A stretch of 64,000 nt of DNA from Methylovorus menthalis (GCF_020523625.1 NZ_JAJAQH010000006.1:1518466-1582465); one strand, 5' to 3'. Positions 38,055 to 47,200 are shown, counted from the stretch's first letter. Translations and numbers: made by a program. The notes: generated by a model not told the origin, from the letters alone.

Positions 38055-38575
38055 AAACTCTGGCACTCAATCATGGACGCACGGTTTATCCTCAGGCCTC
38101 ACTGAGCCGCATGCTGTTGTTAATCGGCGGGGCAGTTGCTGTGACGAGCCTCATTGCTCTGCAGCAACTGAGTGAGCGTCAGCAAAAGCTGGAACAGGAC
38201 ATGCAGCAACTACAGCAACCCCACACCGCCAGGTCAACGCTGAATCTGAGCGGCAAGGAAAATGCCGCCAAACGTGATGAAATCGCTGCCGTCAAAACCG
38301 TGATGGCCGAGTTGGCCCTACCATGGCAGCCGCTGTTCAAAACCCTGGAAAGCCTGAATACCTCCGAGGTCAAGCTGCTCGCCATTGAGCCCAATGCCAG
38401 GCAACGCAAATTACGCATCACAGGTGAGGCCAAGGATATCAATGTGATGCTGGCGTATGTACAAAAACTGGCGATTCAGCCTGTCCTGCAGGATGTATTT
38501 TTGCTGACGCATGAACAGTCGGAGGGCAGCGCCATGTCCGTACATTTTGTTGTGGAGGCTGCATGGGTTCAGTAA
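38051..38575 (+). CDS. PilN-like assembly protein
   Basis: A 174-residue bitopic protein with one N-terminal transmembrane helix (LSRMLLLIGGAVAVTSLIAL, about 18-37), a short coiled coil (LSERQQKLEQDMQQLQQ) and a periplasmic ferredoxin-like domain (EVKLLAIEPNARQRKLRITGEAKD). This is the layout of PilN or the C-terminal half of GspL. It overlaps the genes on both sides by 4 and 13 nt. Confidence 0.65.
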   Translation: MKTLALNHGRTVYPQASLSRMLLLIGGAVAVTSLIALQQLSERQQKLEQDMQQLQQPHTARSTLNLSGKENAAKRDEIAAVKTVMAELALPWQPLFKTLESLNTSEVKLLAIEPNARQRKLRITGEAKDINVMLAYVQKLAIQPVLQDVFLLTHEQSEGSAMSVHFVVEAAWVQ

Positions 38576-39126
38576 ACCAGCAGGCCATCATGACATGGCT
38601 GCATTACCATGCACGCCAGCTAGGCTGGCAGGGCATGCTGGGGCTGGCCTTGCTATTACTCAGCGGCGTGCTGCTCCTCTTCTGGCTATTGCCGGGTAAA
38701 GCACATATAGAGCAGCGTGAGCAGGAGCTCGTCGTGCTGCGCGAGTCCATGCCGCAACATCAAGGCCGCTTTGCTGATCGCTCACCGCAAGCAACACTCA
38801 ATACCTTTTATGGCTTTCTGCCCACAGAAAATGAGGCAACGCGCCTCTTGGGTGTCATGCTGACAACGGCCAGCGAGCATGGCCTCACCCCCGAGAAAGC
38901 CGACTATGCACTGGTACGTAGCCCGGCAGCCGCATTTACCCGCTACCAGATCAGCCTGCCCGTGCGCGGTAGTTATGTCGAGATTCGCATGTTTGCTAAC
39001 CAGGTATTGCAACGTATACCGTCGGCGGCGCTCAACGAAATTACTCTCAAGCGGCAAGACATCCACGCGGAAGCCCTGGAAGCCCGGCTGCGGTTTACCG
39101 TTTTTCTGCGTAGAGGCCAGCCATGA
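38563..39126 (+). CDS. PilO/GspM-like assembly protein
   Basis: A 187-residue bitopic protein: one transmembrane helix at about 25-45 (GMLGLALLLLSGVLLLFWLL), a coiled-coil segment and a periplasmic domain with TRLLGVMLTTASEHGLTPEKADYAL and TRYQISLPVRGSYVEIRMFANQVLQ, resembling PilO and GspM/MshJ. It lies between the PilN-like and PilP/GspC-like genes, overlapping both. Confidence 0.65.
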   Translation: MGSVNQQAIMTWLHYHARQLGWQGMLGLALLLLSGVLLLFWLLPGKAHIEQREQELVVLRESMPQHQGRFADRSPQATLNTFYGFLPTENEATRLLGVMLTTASEHGLTPEKADYALVRSPAAAFTRYQISLPVRGSYVEIRMFANQVLQRIPSAALNEITLKRQDIHAEALEARLRFTVFLRRGQP

Positions 39127-39665
39127 GTGAACGCAAGCCTTTATCGCGCTATGGGATATGGATTGCGCTTGCTTTAACGATAGGGGCGACCCTATGGACC
39201 TCATTCACTGAGCCAGAACCAGAGGTCGCAAACATAACGCCCAGAGCCTATAGCCATAAACCTGCTCCCAGCAAACTGGGAGAGCAGTTATTCGCCTCTG
39301 GCTCGCGGGCCGACGACACCAGTCAGGATACCGATATTGATATCAGCAGACTTGCAGGGCGTATCTCCGATGAACCTGTTGGCAACTTGTTCGGCTTGGA
39401 CGTGCCCTCAATGCAGCAAGCCTCTCAGCCACAAGAAGCGGCGGTGATTCCGCAGACACCAGCCCTGCCATTTACGTATGCAGGCAAGCTGGTCGATAAC
39501 GGCAAGCTGATCATATTCATCAGTGAAGGAAACCTGAACTACACGGTTCGCGAAGGTGATGTGATTGGCCAATGGCGAGTAAAACGCATAGACCCGCCAC
39601 GCATGATCATGAGTTACCGCCCCCTGAATACTGAAGTTCCCATGATGATTGGAGATATCAATTGA
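39123..39665 (+). CDS. PilP/GspC/MshK-like protein
   Basis: A 180-residue protein with an N-terminal transmembrane helix (YGIWIALALTIGATLW), a flexible acidic linker and a C-terminal HR-like beta domain (PFTYAGKLVDNGKLIIFISEGNLNYTVREGDVIG, quoted here only by its ends: residues about 116-170). It probably links the inner-membrane proteins to the secretin encoded next. No PDZ domain, unlike full-length GspC. The stop overlaps the secretin start. Confidence 0.6.
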   Translation: MSERKPLSRYGIWIALALTIGATLWTSFTEPEPEVANITPRAYSHKPAPSKLGEQLFASGSRADDTSQDTDIDISRLAGRISDEPVGNLFGLDVPSMQQASQPQEAAVIPQTPALPFTYAGKLVDNGKLIIFISEGNLNYTVREGDVIGQWRVKRIDPPRMIMSYRPLNTEVPMMIGDIN

Positions 39666-41611
39666 GTATGCCCCGCCCTTACCGCGCTATTGTCGTTGCA
39701 TTGATGCTGGGGCTGGCTGCCTGTTCTGCACAGGAAAAAAAGCTGCAACAAGGCAATGCTGAATTTCAGGAAGCACGCTCCCTGGTCAATGCGGGCGACA
39801 TTGAAGGTGGCATTGCCCGTTTGCGCGAGCTGGTGCGTACCTTTCCCGATAATCCGCAATATCGCGCTTATCTGAAACAACAGCAGGATATGCAATTGAC
39901 ATTGCTGCTTAAAGAAGCTGACCAGCGCAAACAACAAGGCCGCATTAGCGAGGCAGAAATCGCCTACCGGCGCGTATTGGCATTGGATGAACAAAACCAG
40001 CGCGCACTGGACGGCTTACGCCAACTCACCAGCGCCAGTCGCCATCAAGCCATGATAGAACGGGCGCAAGCCCTGTTTGTCGGCGGAGATAGTGAGGGTG
40101 CGCAGAATATTGCCCGCGCAGTATTAGCTGAAGAAAGCGGCAACTCAGCTGCCCGCGCCTTGTTTGAACTGATTGAGCAAAGACGCATCGACAAGATTGC
40201 CAACCCGCCACTGATCAAATCTGCTTTCAAGCAGCCGATTACCCTGGAATTCAAGGACGTGCCGATCAAGTCCGTATTTGAGTTTATTTCCAAGGCCGCG
40301 GGCATCAACTTCACCTATGACCATGACATGCCGAATGACCAGCGCACCAGCCTCTTCCTGCGGAATACCCCCATCGAAGATGCCATCGAGGTCATCCTCA
40401 TCAGCAACCAGCTGGCAAAAAAAGTCCTGAACGAAAACACCCTGATGATTTACCCACTCAGCCGTAGTCAGGAATATCAGGAACTGTATGTGCGCAGCTT
40501 CTACCTTGGCAACACCGAAGCCAAGAAAGCGATGAACATGATCAAGACCGTGGTGAAGACCAAGGATGTGTATATCGACGAAAAGCTGAATACGCTGGTT
40601 ATGCGCGATACGCCCGAAGCCATCCGCACCGCGGAAAAACTCATCACCTCGCAGGATATGGCGGAGCCGGAAGTGGTGCTGGAAGTGGAAGTGCTGGAGA
40701 TCAACCGCCGCAGCCTGGAAGCCATCGGTATACGTTACCCGAGCTCGGTCAGTGTGGGCGTGCAGGGCCGCGATACAGTGAATGGCACCACGACATTGAG
40801 CCCAGGAAAACTGACGGTAAGCGAGCTCAAGAACTTCAACTCGGACCTTGGGGTATTCAGCATCAGCGACCCGGTACTGGCACTCAATCTATTGCAGCAG
40901 GATACCGATACCAACCTGCTGGCCAATCCGCGCATCCGCGTCAAAAACCGCGAAAAAGCCAAAATTCATGTCGGCGACCGCATTCCGGTGCTGACCAGCA
41001 TCGCCAACTCCACCGGCTTTGTTTCCCAATCCGTAAGCTATATCGAAGTGGGCATCAAACTGGATGTGGAGCCCACCATCCTGCTCAATGACGAGGTTTC
41101 CATCAAGGTGGGATTGGAGGTCAGCAACCAGACCGACAAGATCACCTCCAGTTCAGGCACCGTGACCTATACCATAGGCACGCGCAACGCCAATACTATG
41201 CTTCGCCTCAAAAACGGCGAAACACAGGTATTGGCGGGCCTGTTGCGTGACGATGAACAGAAAATCGCCAACCGCGTCCCGGGGCTGGCGAATCTGCCGC
41301 TAATAGGCAAACTGTTTACCGACCGCAACACAGACCGCAGCAAGAAAGAGATCGCCTTGCTCATCACGCCCCGCATTGTCAGCAATATCACCCCGGCTGA
41401 AGCCCTTTATACCGCTTTTCCGGCGGGGGTGGATCGAAGCATGAACAAGGGTGCGCGATCTGTGCCGGAGTCCTTGCCACAGCCTCAAGCTGCCGCAGTA
41501 ACGCCGCAGGAAGTGCAAGCGGCACGTGCCCGAGATGACAAGGCGTTTGCTGACTCGGTGATGAAGCCAGTTGACCAAATCAGCGCACCACCAACGTCAA
41601 CGACACCCTGA
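39662..41611 (+). CDS. gspD: Secretin with N-terminal TPR repeats (GspD/MshL-like)
   Basis: Outer-membrane channel of the secretion machine. The TTG at 39662 has GGAG seven bases upstream; an ATG two codons later is the alternative. The 649 residues begin with a lipoprotein signal (lipobox GLAAC, Cys21), so pilotin-free outer-membrane targeting is possible. About residues 25-165 form TPR-like helices (GNAEFQEARSLVNAGDIEGG, QGRISEAEIAYRRVLAL). N domains (SKAAGINFTYDHDMP, NTLMIYPLSRSQEYQELYV) and the secretin core (NLLANPRIRVKNREKAKIHVG, VPGLANLPLIGKLFTDRNTD) follow. The TPR part is not found in classical GspD. Confidence 0.88.
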   Translation: MSMPRPYRAIVVALMLGLAACSAQEKKLQQGNAEFQEARSLVNAGDIEGGIARLRELVRTFPDNPQYRAYLKQQQDMQLTLLLKEADQRKQQGRISEAEIAYRRVLALDEQNQRALDGLRQLTSASRHQAMIERAQALFVGGDSEGAQNIARAVLAEESGNSAARALFELIEQRRIDKIANPPLIKSAFKQPITLEFKDVPIKSVFEFISKAAGINFTYDHDMPNDQRTSLFLRNTPIEDAIEVILISNQLAKKVLNENTLMIYPLSRSQEYQELYVRSFYLGNTEAKKAMNMIKTVVKTKDVYIDEKLNTLVMRDTPEAIRTAEKLITSQDMAEPEVVLEVEVLEINRRSLEAIGIRYPSSVSVGVQGRDTVNGTTTLSPGKLTVSELKNFNSDLGVFSISDPVLALNLLQQDTDTNLLANPRIRVKNREKAKIHVGDRIPVLTSIANSTGFVSQSVSYIEVGIKLDVEPTILLNDEVSIKVGLEVSNQTDKITSSSGTVTYTIGTRNANTMLRLKNGETQVLAGLLRDDEQKIANRVPGLANLPLIGKLFTDRNTDRSKKEIALLITPRIVSNITPAEALYTAFPAGVDRSMNKGARSVPESLPQPQAAAVTPQEVQAARARDDKAFADSVMKPVDQISAPPTSTTP

Positions 41612-41618
41612 GCCAACC

Positions 41619-42098
41619 ATGAAGATGCAACGCCTGCGCGGCTTCACCCTGATTGAACTGGTCGTGACGCTGGTATTGCTAGCACTCATCCTGACATCGG
41701 CTGCGCCCATGGTGCAAATGACCATCAAGCGCAGCAAGGAGCAAGAGTTGCGGCGCGCGCTATGGCAGATTCGCGATGCACTGGATGCTTACAAGAAAGC
41801 AGGCGATGACGGCCTTATCAAGAAGAGTCCGGAACAATCTGGCTACCCACCTAATTTGCAGATTCTTGTGAAAGGCGTGGAAAATCAGCGTGATCCAAAA
41901 AAGCGCAAGCTCTACTTTCTGCGTAGCATCCCGCGTGATCCGTTTGCCCCGGCGAGCGAAGAAAATGCTGAAGCGACCTGGGGAAAACGCAGTTATGCCA
42001 GCTCATTTGATGAGCCAGAGCCAGGTGATGATGTGTATGACATCTACTCCCTTTCACGCGAAAAAGGGCTGGATAAGCGGCCCTATCGGGAGTGGTAA
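41619..42098 (+). CDS. Minor pseudopilin, GspG/H-like
   Basis: A 159-residue type II pseudopilin precursor from the ATG at 41619. The short leader MKMQRLRG precedes FTLIELVVTLVLLALILTSA, with the +5 glutamate. The following part (RRALWQIRDALDAYKKAGDD, SIPRDPFAP, DDVYDIYSLS) resembles the GspG group. It starts seven bases after the secretin gene and is followed by two more pseudopilin genes. Confidence 0.85.
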   Translation: MKMQRLRGFTLIELVVTLVLLALILTSAAPMVQMTIKRSKEQELRRALWQIRDALDAYKKAGDDGLIKKSPEQSGYPPNLQILVKGVENQRDPKKRKLYFLRSIPRDPFAPASEENAEATWGKRSYASSFDEPEPGDDVYDIYSLSREKGLDKRPYREW

Positions 42099-42100
42099 TA

Positions 42101-42478
42101 ATGGATAAATCCAAAGGCTTTACGCTAATTGAAGTATTAGTAGTGCTAGCCATCATCGCTACCCTGCTCAGCCTGGTGGCGCCACGTTATTTCGACACAA
42201 TCGTCCGCGCACAGGAAACCTCGCTCAAGCATGACCTGATCACCATGCGCGAGGCCATCGACAAGTACTACGCTGATAACGCCGCTTATCCGGACACACT
42301 GGAAGACTTGGTACAAGGAAAATACCTGCGCAGTATCCCTGAGGACCCCATCACCAAAAGCGCACAAACCTGGACTGTGGTTGCCCCTGTAGACTCGGAA
42401 ACCAAAGGGCTGATCTACGATATTCATAGCGGTTCAACCGATATTGCCGAAGATGGGAGCGCCTATGCTGACTGGTAA
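42101..42478 (+). CDS. Minor pseudopilin, GspG-like
   Basis: A 125-residue pseudopilin with a six-residue leader (MDKSKG) and FTLIEVLVVLAIIATLLSLV, with the +5 glutamate in place. The start at 42101 has GGGAG eight bases upstream. The C-terminal part (TMREAIDKYYADNAAYPDTLEDLV, SIPEDPITK) is close to GspG but shorter. The stop lies inside the next gene. Confidence 0.85.
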   Translation: MDKSKGFTLIEVLVVLAIIATLLSLVAPRYFDTIVRAQETSLKHDLITMREAIDKYYADNAAYPDTLEDLVQGKYLRSIPEDPITKSAQTWTVVAPVDSETKGLIYDIHSGSTDIAEDGSAYADW

Positions 42479-42980
42479 CGACAAGCAGTCAGGCTATACG
42501 TTTCTAGGCCTGTTACTGGTGATCATGATAGCGGGGCTGGTACTGGCACAAGCGGGCAATACCTGGAGCAACCTGCGTCAGCGAGAACGAGAACAAGAGC
42601 TCCTCAAGGTAGGGGACAAGATACGTGAGGCCATAGGCAATTATTACCAGCGCTCGCCCGGCCTAGTTAAACAGTATCCGCGCACGCTGGAAGCCCTGCT
42701 TAGAGATGACCGTTTTCCACAACCTCAGCGCTATCTGCGGCAATTGTATGCTGACCCATTGACGGGCATCGTCAACTGGGGCGTGCTCGAAGCTCCCAGT
42801 GGCGGCATCATGGGCGTGTATAGCCTCGCCCCAGGCAAACCATTCAAGCAACGTAACTTTCCACCGCTCTACGAAAGCTTTGAAAAAAAGAAGCTCTATA
42901 CGGAATGGATGTTTGCCTATTTGCCAGAAGCGGATGCACAACTCAACCCGGGGCAAAGCAATAACCCCTATGGATTTTAA
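42465..42980 (+). CDS. Pseudopilin lacking the +5 glutamate
   Basis: A 171-residue pseudopilin starting at the ATG at 42465 (GGGAG upstream), overlapping the previous gene by 14 nt. The cleavage region reads QSG-YTFLGLLLVIMIAGLV: the residue at +5 is glycine, not glutamate. In classical systems that loss marks GspK, the tip subunit. The rest (REREQELLKVGDKIREAIGNYYQRSPG, YPRTLEALLRDDRFP) is related to the other minor pseudopilins. It is the last gene of the cluster; repeat element B begins 12 nt later. Confidence 0.8.
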   Translation: MLTGNDKQSGYTFLGLLLVIMIAGLVLAQAGNTWSNLRQREREQELLKVGDKIREAIGNYYQRSPGLVKQYPRTLEALLRDDRFPQPQRYLRQLYADPLTGIVNWGVLEAPSGGIMGVYSLAPGKPFKQRNFPPLYESFEKKKLYTEWMFAYLPEADAQLNPGQSNNPYGF

Positions 42981-42992
42981 ACACTGGCCAAC

Positions 42993-43190
42993 TCATCCAC
43001 AATTTCTGTGGATAAAACTGTGAACATCTGTGACTTAAAACTGTAACTACGGCTGGCGTAAGGGATTTTTCAAAACGCCCAAAAAATAGACTGAAAAATA
43101 ACCATTTAAAAACAATGACTTATTTTATGTCTTTGGATTGTTAAGGTTTTTTGCTTGAAGTTAATGTAGCACATGAGGTGATGTGCATAA
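42993..43190. repeat. Copy B of the ~200-bp element with DnaA-box-like site
   Basis: Same orientation and block order as copy A, offset by 19463 bases at its 5' part and 19461 at its 3' part. It begins with ATCCACA/TGTGGAT, has the perfect DnaA box TGTGGATAA at 43007-43015, TGTGACTTAAAA, TGTAAC and the GTTAATGTA block, and ends exactly at the tatD stop codon (43191). It fills the whole space between the convergent pseudopilin and tatD genes. The second and third DnaA-like sites of copy A are degenerate here. Confidence 0.7.
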
Positions 43191-43958
43191 CTAGGCAATG
43201 GCAGGCAAGGCTACGAGGGCATTTTTACCTGTTGCAGCAATGACTTCGGCCAGCGGCAGGCTACGCAAATCAGCCAACACGCTGGCAATCGCCGGCAGCT
43301 CGTGCGGGCTGTTACGGCCACGATGCCCCAGCCATTCGGGTGCAATATCCGGGGCATCGGTTTCCAGCACGATGGCTTCCAGCGGCAATTGCCGAGCCAG
43401 CTCGCGAATATGCAGGGCGCGATCATAGGTCATGGCCCCGCCAAAGCCCAGCTTTAATCCCATCTCCATGAAACGCTCTGCTTGTTGAAAACTGCCATTA
43501 AAGGCATGAGCAATCCCGCCCTTCACGCCAATGCGGCGCAGGTGTTTCAGGATCAGATCGCTGGATTTGCGTACATGCAGGATGACGGGCAGATCAAAGT
43601 CACGCGCCAGTTTGAGCTGTGCCACGAAAAAAGCCTGCTGGCGTTCGATATCCGGGTTGGGGATGAAGAGATCGAGGCCGATTTCGCCTATTGCCACGGG
43701 CAGGCGTTGCTCCAGCTGCTCTTTCAGCACCTCAATATCCTGTTCTTTGGCGCGGCCAACAAAGAGCGGGTGTATGCCCAGCGCGTAGCGACACCAGGAA
43801 AACTCAGCGGCCAAGGCTTCAACCACAGAAAAATTCGCCGCCTCCACCGCGGGTACGACGATACGCGCCACCCCAGCATCATGCGCACGCACGGCGATGT
43901 CCGCCCTGTCGGCATCAAACTCTGGCGCATCAAGATGGCAATGGGTATCGACGAGCAC
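43191..43958 (-). CDS. tatD: TatD-family metal-dependent deoxyribonuclease
   Basis: A 255-residue amidohydrolase-fold nuclease. Metal ligands are visible in DTHCHLD at the N terminus, IGEIGLDLF (glutamate), LHVRKSSD (histidine), GIAHAFNG and ETDAPDIAP. It is the last gene of the run glyA-nrdR-ribD-tatD, 48 nt after ribD. TatD proteins have been linked to DNA repair and quality control; they are not part of the Tat transporter. Confidence 0.92.
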   Translation of the reverse strand: MLVDTHCHLDAPEFDADRADIAVRAHDAGVARIVVPAVEAANFSVVEALAAEFSWCRYALGIHPLFVGRAKEQDIEVLKEQLEQRLPVAIGEIGLDLFIPNPDIERQQAFFVAQLKLARDFDLPVILHVRKSSDLILKHLRRIGVKGGIAHAFNGSFQQAERFMEMGLKLGFGGAMTYDRALHIRELARQLPLEAIVLETDAPDIAPEWLGHRGRNSPHELPAIASVLADLRSLPLAEVIAATGKNALVALPAIA

Positions 43959-44006
43959 GTGCTGCTTCTCCCGTAGTGAGGTGTCCGTGTGGCGGACATT
44001 GGTGAT

Positions 44007-45113
44007 TTAAGGCTGTGGCTGGTGCGGGGTTGCCAGCAAGCGGATGTCACGGCCAAACTGCCGCATGTCGGTAATATCCAGATCAATGCGCGCTGCCATG
44101 CTCTGCAGCGTAGGCAGGCCAAACATGCCACGTGCATTGGCGCCCAGCAGCTTGGGGGCATAGTACAAAATCAATTGATCAATGAGACCTGCATCCAGCA
44201 GGGCACCATTCAGCGTTGCGCCGGCTTCCACCATCACATCATTGATGCCACGGCTCGCCAGGAGTTCCAGCAAGCTATCGAGACTGACGCGCGATTGATG
44301 GTCCGGCAAGTGCATCAACTCTACCCCATGCTGGCACAGGGCCGCGATACGATCCGCGCTGGCACTGCCGTAGACGATGAGGGCATTGCCGCCTTGCAGC
44401 ATGCGCGCTTGCGGCGAAATCTGCAGATGGCTATCCACAATCACGCGTAGCGGCTGGCGGCCTTGCAGTTCTCCGGCCTCATCTCGCACGCTCAGTTGCG
44501 GGTCATCGGCCAGCACGGTGCCTATGCCGGTGAGCATGACGCAGGATTGGGCGCGCCAGTGCTGCACGTCTTTGCGTGCCTCAGGGCCGGTAATCCATTG
44601 GCTGATGCCATTTTGCAGCGCAGTGGCACCATCCAGGCTGGCGGCGATCTTGCTGCGCACAAACGGACGGCGGCGCGTCATGCGCGAAATGAATCCGGCA
44701 TTCAGGCTGCGCGCCTGCGCTTCCAGCAAGCCGGACTGCACGGCAATCCCTTGCGCTTGCAAGCGCTGCAATCCGCTTCCTGCGACTTGGGGGTTAGGGT
44801 CCTGCATGGCGGCGACCACGCGCTTCACACCGGCCTTGATCAAGGCGTCAGCGCAGGGCGGTGTACGTCCATGGTGGCTGCAGGGTTCAAGCGTGACATA
44901 AGCATCGGCGCCTTGCGCGAGATCGCCTGCCTGGCGCAGGGCGTGCACCTCGGCATGGGGCTCGCCTGCTTTCAGGTGCGCACCTTCGCCGACAATCTGA
45001 CCGTTTTTGACGATCACGCAGCCTACACGGGGATTCGGAGTGGTGGTGTAGAGGCCCTGCTCAGCCAGCCGCAGGGCTCGCGCCATCATCTGATGATCCA
45101 GCGCGCTGAACAC
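44007..45113 (-). CDS. ribD: Bifunctional riboflavin deaminase/reductase
   Basis: Second and third steps of riboflavin synthesis. The 368 residues have an N-terminal zinc deaminase (HAEVHALRQAG with the catalytic His-Ala-Glu, and PCSHHGRTPPCADALI with two zinc cysteines) and a C-terminal dihydrofolate-reductase-like domain (RPFVRSKIAASLDGATAL, VMVEAGATLNGALLDAGLID). It follows nrdR by only four bases, a common nrdR-ribD pairing. No FMN riboswitch is visible upstream. Confidence 0.96.
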   Translation of the reverse strand: MFSALDHQMMARALRLAEQGLYTTTPNPRVGCVIVKNGQIVGEGAHLKAGEPHAEVHALRQAGDLAQGADAYVTLEPCSHHGRTPPCADALIKAGVKRVVAAMQDPNPQVAGSGLQRLQAQGIAVQSGLLEAQARSLNAGFISRMTRRRPFVRSKIAASLDGATALQNGISQWITGPEARKDVQHWRAQSCVMLTGIGTVLADDPQLSVRDEAGELQGRQPLRVIVDSHLQISPQARMLQGGNALIVYGSASADRIAALCQHGVELMHLPDHQSRVSLDSLLELLASRGINDVMVEAGATLNGALLDAGLIDQLILYYAPKLLGANARGMFGLPTLQSMAARIDLDITDMRQFGRDIRLLATPHQPQP

Positions 45114-45117
45114 GAGC

Positions 45118-45600
45118 TTATTCTCCGGCAGGGTCCGTCAGGCGACGGTGAGGTTTATCCAGATCGCGGATCACATCGCTGAAATCGTCGACATCCTGGA
45201 AACTGCGATATACCGAAGCAAAGCGCACATAGGCCACCTTGTCCATCAGGCGCAGCTCCTGCATCACGCTCTCGCCGAGATCGCGCGCCATGATTTCGCG
45301 CTCGCCCTTGGCCAGCAGCTTTTGCACGATGTGCTCGATGGCGCGGTCTACATATTCGGTGGGTACGGGGCGCTTGTGCAAGGCACGGGTAAAAGAAAGC
45401 CGCAGCTTGTCGCGATTGAATTCCTCGCGATTGCCGTTCTGCTTGACCACTTGCGGCAGATGCAGCTCGGCGGTTTCGTAGGTGGTAAAACGCTTGTCGC
45501 AGGCTGCACAACGGCGACGGCGACGGATGGAGTTGCCTTCTTCATTCACCCGGGAATCAATGACCTGGGTGTCATCGGTACCGCAAAAAGGACACTTCAT
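45118..45600 (-). CDS. nrdR: Transcriptional repressor NrdR
   Basis: Zinc-finger and ATP-cone protein that represses ribonucleotide reductase genes. The 160 residues start [18 protein letters not shown] with a CxxC pair, have a second CxxC in [16 protein letters not shown], and an ATP-cone ([19 protein letters not shown]). The C-terminal tail ([12 protein letters not shown]) is ordinary. It lies between glyA and ribD. Confidence 0.97.
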   Translation of the reverse strand: MKCPFCGTDDTQVIDSRVNEEGNSIRRRRRCAACDKRFTTYETAELHLPQVVKQNGNREEFNRDKLRLSFTRALHKRPVPTEYVDRAIEHIVQKLLAKGEREIMARDLGESVMQELRLMDKVAYVRFASVYRSFQDVDDFSDVIRDLDKPHRRLTDPAGE

Positions 45601-45764
45601 GAGAGTTGACCAGGCAAGTTAAATGCAACGCGGTGAAAGGGATGAAACCCAGGCAGCAGACCTTCTGCCCATGAACGAGGTTTACCCTCTTCCATGGATA
45701 TGGACACGCCAGCCTGATGTTTCACATGTCCCCTTTCATGTGTCGCGATGGTGATGGGCGGGAA

Positions 45765-47012
45765 TTACGCGCCGTATACCGGGAAGCGGCTGGTCAAGGC
45801 GTGTACCTTGGCCTTGGTCGCAGCAATCACGGCTTCATCGGTCGGGTTGTCCAGCACATCGGCAATCAGGTTGGCCACCAGACGGGCTTCTTCTTCCTTG
45901 AAGCCGCGCGTGGTAATCGCTGGCGAACCGATACGTATGCCGGAGGTAACAAACGGGCTTTCCGGGTCATTCGGGATCGCATTCTTGTTCACGGTGATGT
46001 GGGCTTGGCCGAGATAAGCATCAGCCGCCTTGCCGGTCAGGTTCTTGGGACGCAGGTCCACAAGGAACACATGCGACTCGGTGCGGCCGGAGATAATGCG
46101 TAGGCCGCGCTCTGCCAGGGTTTGCGCCATGATGCTCGCATTCTTCAGCACTTGTTCCTGATAAACCTTGAAATCCGGTTGCAGTGCTTCGAGGAAAGCC
46201 GTGGCCTTGCCTGCGATCACGTGCATCAGCGGGCCGCCTTGCAGGGATGGGAACACATTGGAATTCAGGGACTTTTCAAACTCGGCCTTGGCGAGAATGA
46301 TGCCGCCACGTGGACCACGCAGGGTCTTGTGGGTGGTGGAGGTCACAAAATCCGCATGGGGTACCGGGTTAGGGTAAACACCCGCGGCGATCAGGCCGGA
46401 GTAATGCGCCATATCGACCATGAAATAAGCACCCACCTTTTTGGCGATCTCGGCCATGCGTGCCCAGTCAAAGCGCAGGGCATAGGCAGAAGCGCCACCA
46501 ATCAGCAGCTTGGGCTTGCACTCGATGGCAATGCGCTCCATCTCGTCGTAATCGATTTCTTCCTTGTCGTTCAGGCCGTAAGGCACGATGTTGAACAGCT
46601 TGCCGGACAAGTTGGCAGGGGAACCGTGGGTCAGGTGACCACCGTGACCGAGGTTCATGCCCATGACGGTATCGCCTGGCTTGAGAATGGAGAAATACAC
46701 CGCCTGATTGGCCTGAGAGCCGGAGTGCGGCTGCACGTTGGCATATTCAGCACCGAACAGTTGCTTCACACGGTCAATCGCCAGTTGCTCTACCTGGTCG
46801 ACAAACTCACAGCCACCATAAAAACGCTTGCCTGGATAACCTTCAGCATACTTGTTGGTCAGCTGTGAACCTTGCGCCTGCATGACGGCAGGGCTGGTGT
46901 AGTTTTCAGAGGCGATCAGTTCAATATGCTCATCCTGGCGCTGACGCTCGGCTTCAATATGCTGCCAAAGTTCAGGATCTGCGACGTTCAGGGTTTTTGC
47001 CGTGCTAAACAT
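45765..47012 (-). CDS. glyA: Serine hydroxymethyltransferase
   Basis: Interconverts serine and glycine with transfer of a one-carbon unit to tetrahydrofolate. In serine-cycle methylotrophs it is central, while here it is likely housekeeping for glycine and C1 units. The 415-residue protein starts at 47012 ([16 protein letters not shown]); a TTG two codons earlier is in frame. The PLP lysine is in [15 protein letters not shown], with [20 protein letters not shown] and [11 protein letters not shown] also typical. A 164-nt gap with no gene separates it from nrdR. Confidence 0.97.
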   Translation of the reverse strand: MFSTAKTLNVADPELWQHIEAERQRQDEHIELIASENYTSPAVMQAQGSQLTNKYAEGYPGKRFYGGCEFVDQVEQLAIDRVKQLFGAEYANVQPHSGSQANQAVYFSILKPGDTVMGMNLGHGGHLTHGSPANLSGKLFNIVPYGLNDKEEIDYDEMERIAIECKPKLLIGGASAYALRFDWARMAEIAKKVGAYFMVDMAHYSGLIAAGVYPNPVPHADFVTSTTHKTLRGPRGGIILAKAEFEKSLNSNVFPSLQGGPLMHVIAGKATAFLEALQPDFKVYQEQVLKNASIMAQTLAERGLRIISGRTESHVFLVDLRPKNLTGKAADAYLGQAHITVNKNAIPNDPESPFVTSGIRIGSPAITTRGFKEEEARLVANLIADVLDNPTDEAVIAATKAKVHALTSRFPVYGA

Positions 47013-47114
47013 GTTCAATTTTCCAAGGGCTTAAAAAGTAAATAGGCAGAATTTTAACATGATCAGCCACTTAAAGAATGAATACGCTTCACTCATTGCG
47101 GAGTGCATCGGTGG

Positions 47115-47130
47115 TGGCTATGTACAGCCA
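47115..47130. promoter_or_regulatory. Palindrome upstream of the second sigma-54 promoter
   Basis: TGGCT-ATGTAC-AGCCA is a perfect 16-bp palindrome about 70-85 bp upstream of the -24 element at 47201, followed by a second TGGCT and an inverted CCACC. It is a candidate enhancer-protein site. It also lies in the upstream region of glyA, so it might act there instead. Confidence 0.4.
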
Positions 47131-47200
47131 TGTGGCTGATTACAACCACCAGTGAACTATACTAAAAAATCAAGCGACTGATTATAAAAGAATAAATAGT

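Noticed and set aside
45601..45764. FMN riboswitch or small gene between glyA and nrdR
   Set aside because: Only short weak hairpins are seen; the conserved FMN aptamer pieces are absent and no ORF has support.
47013..47200. A riboswitch in front of glyA
   Set aside because: No tandem glycine-aptamer or SAM-type conserved cores could be found by eye on the glyA strand.
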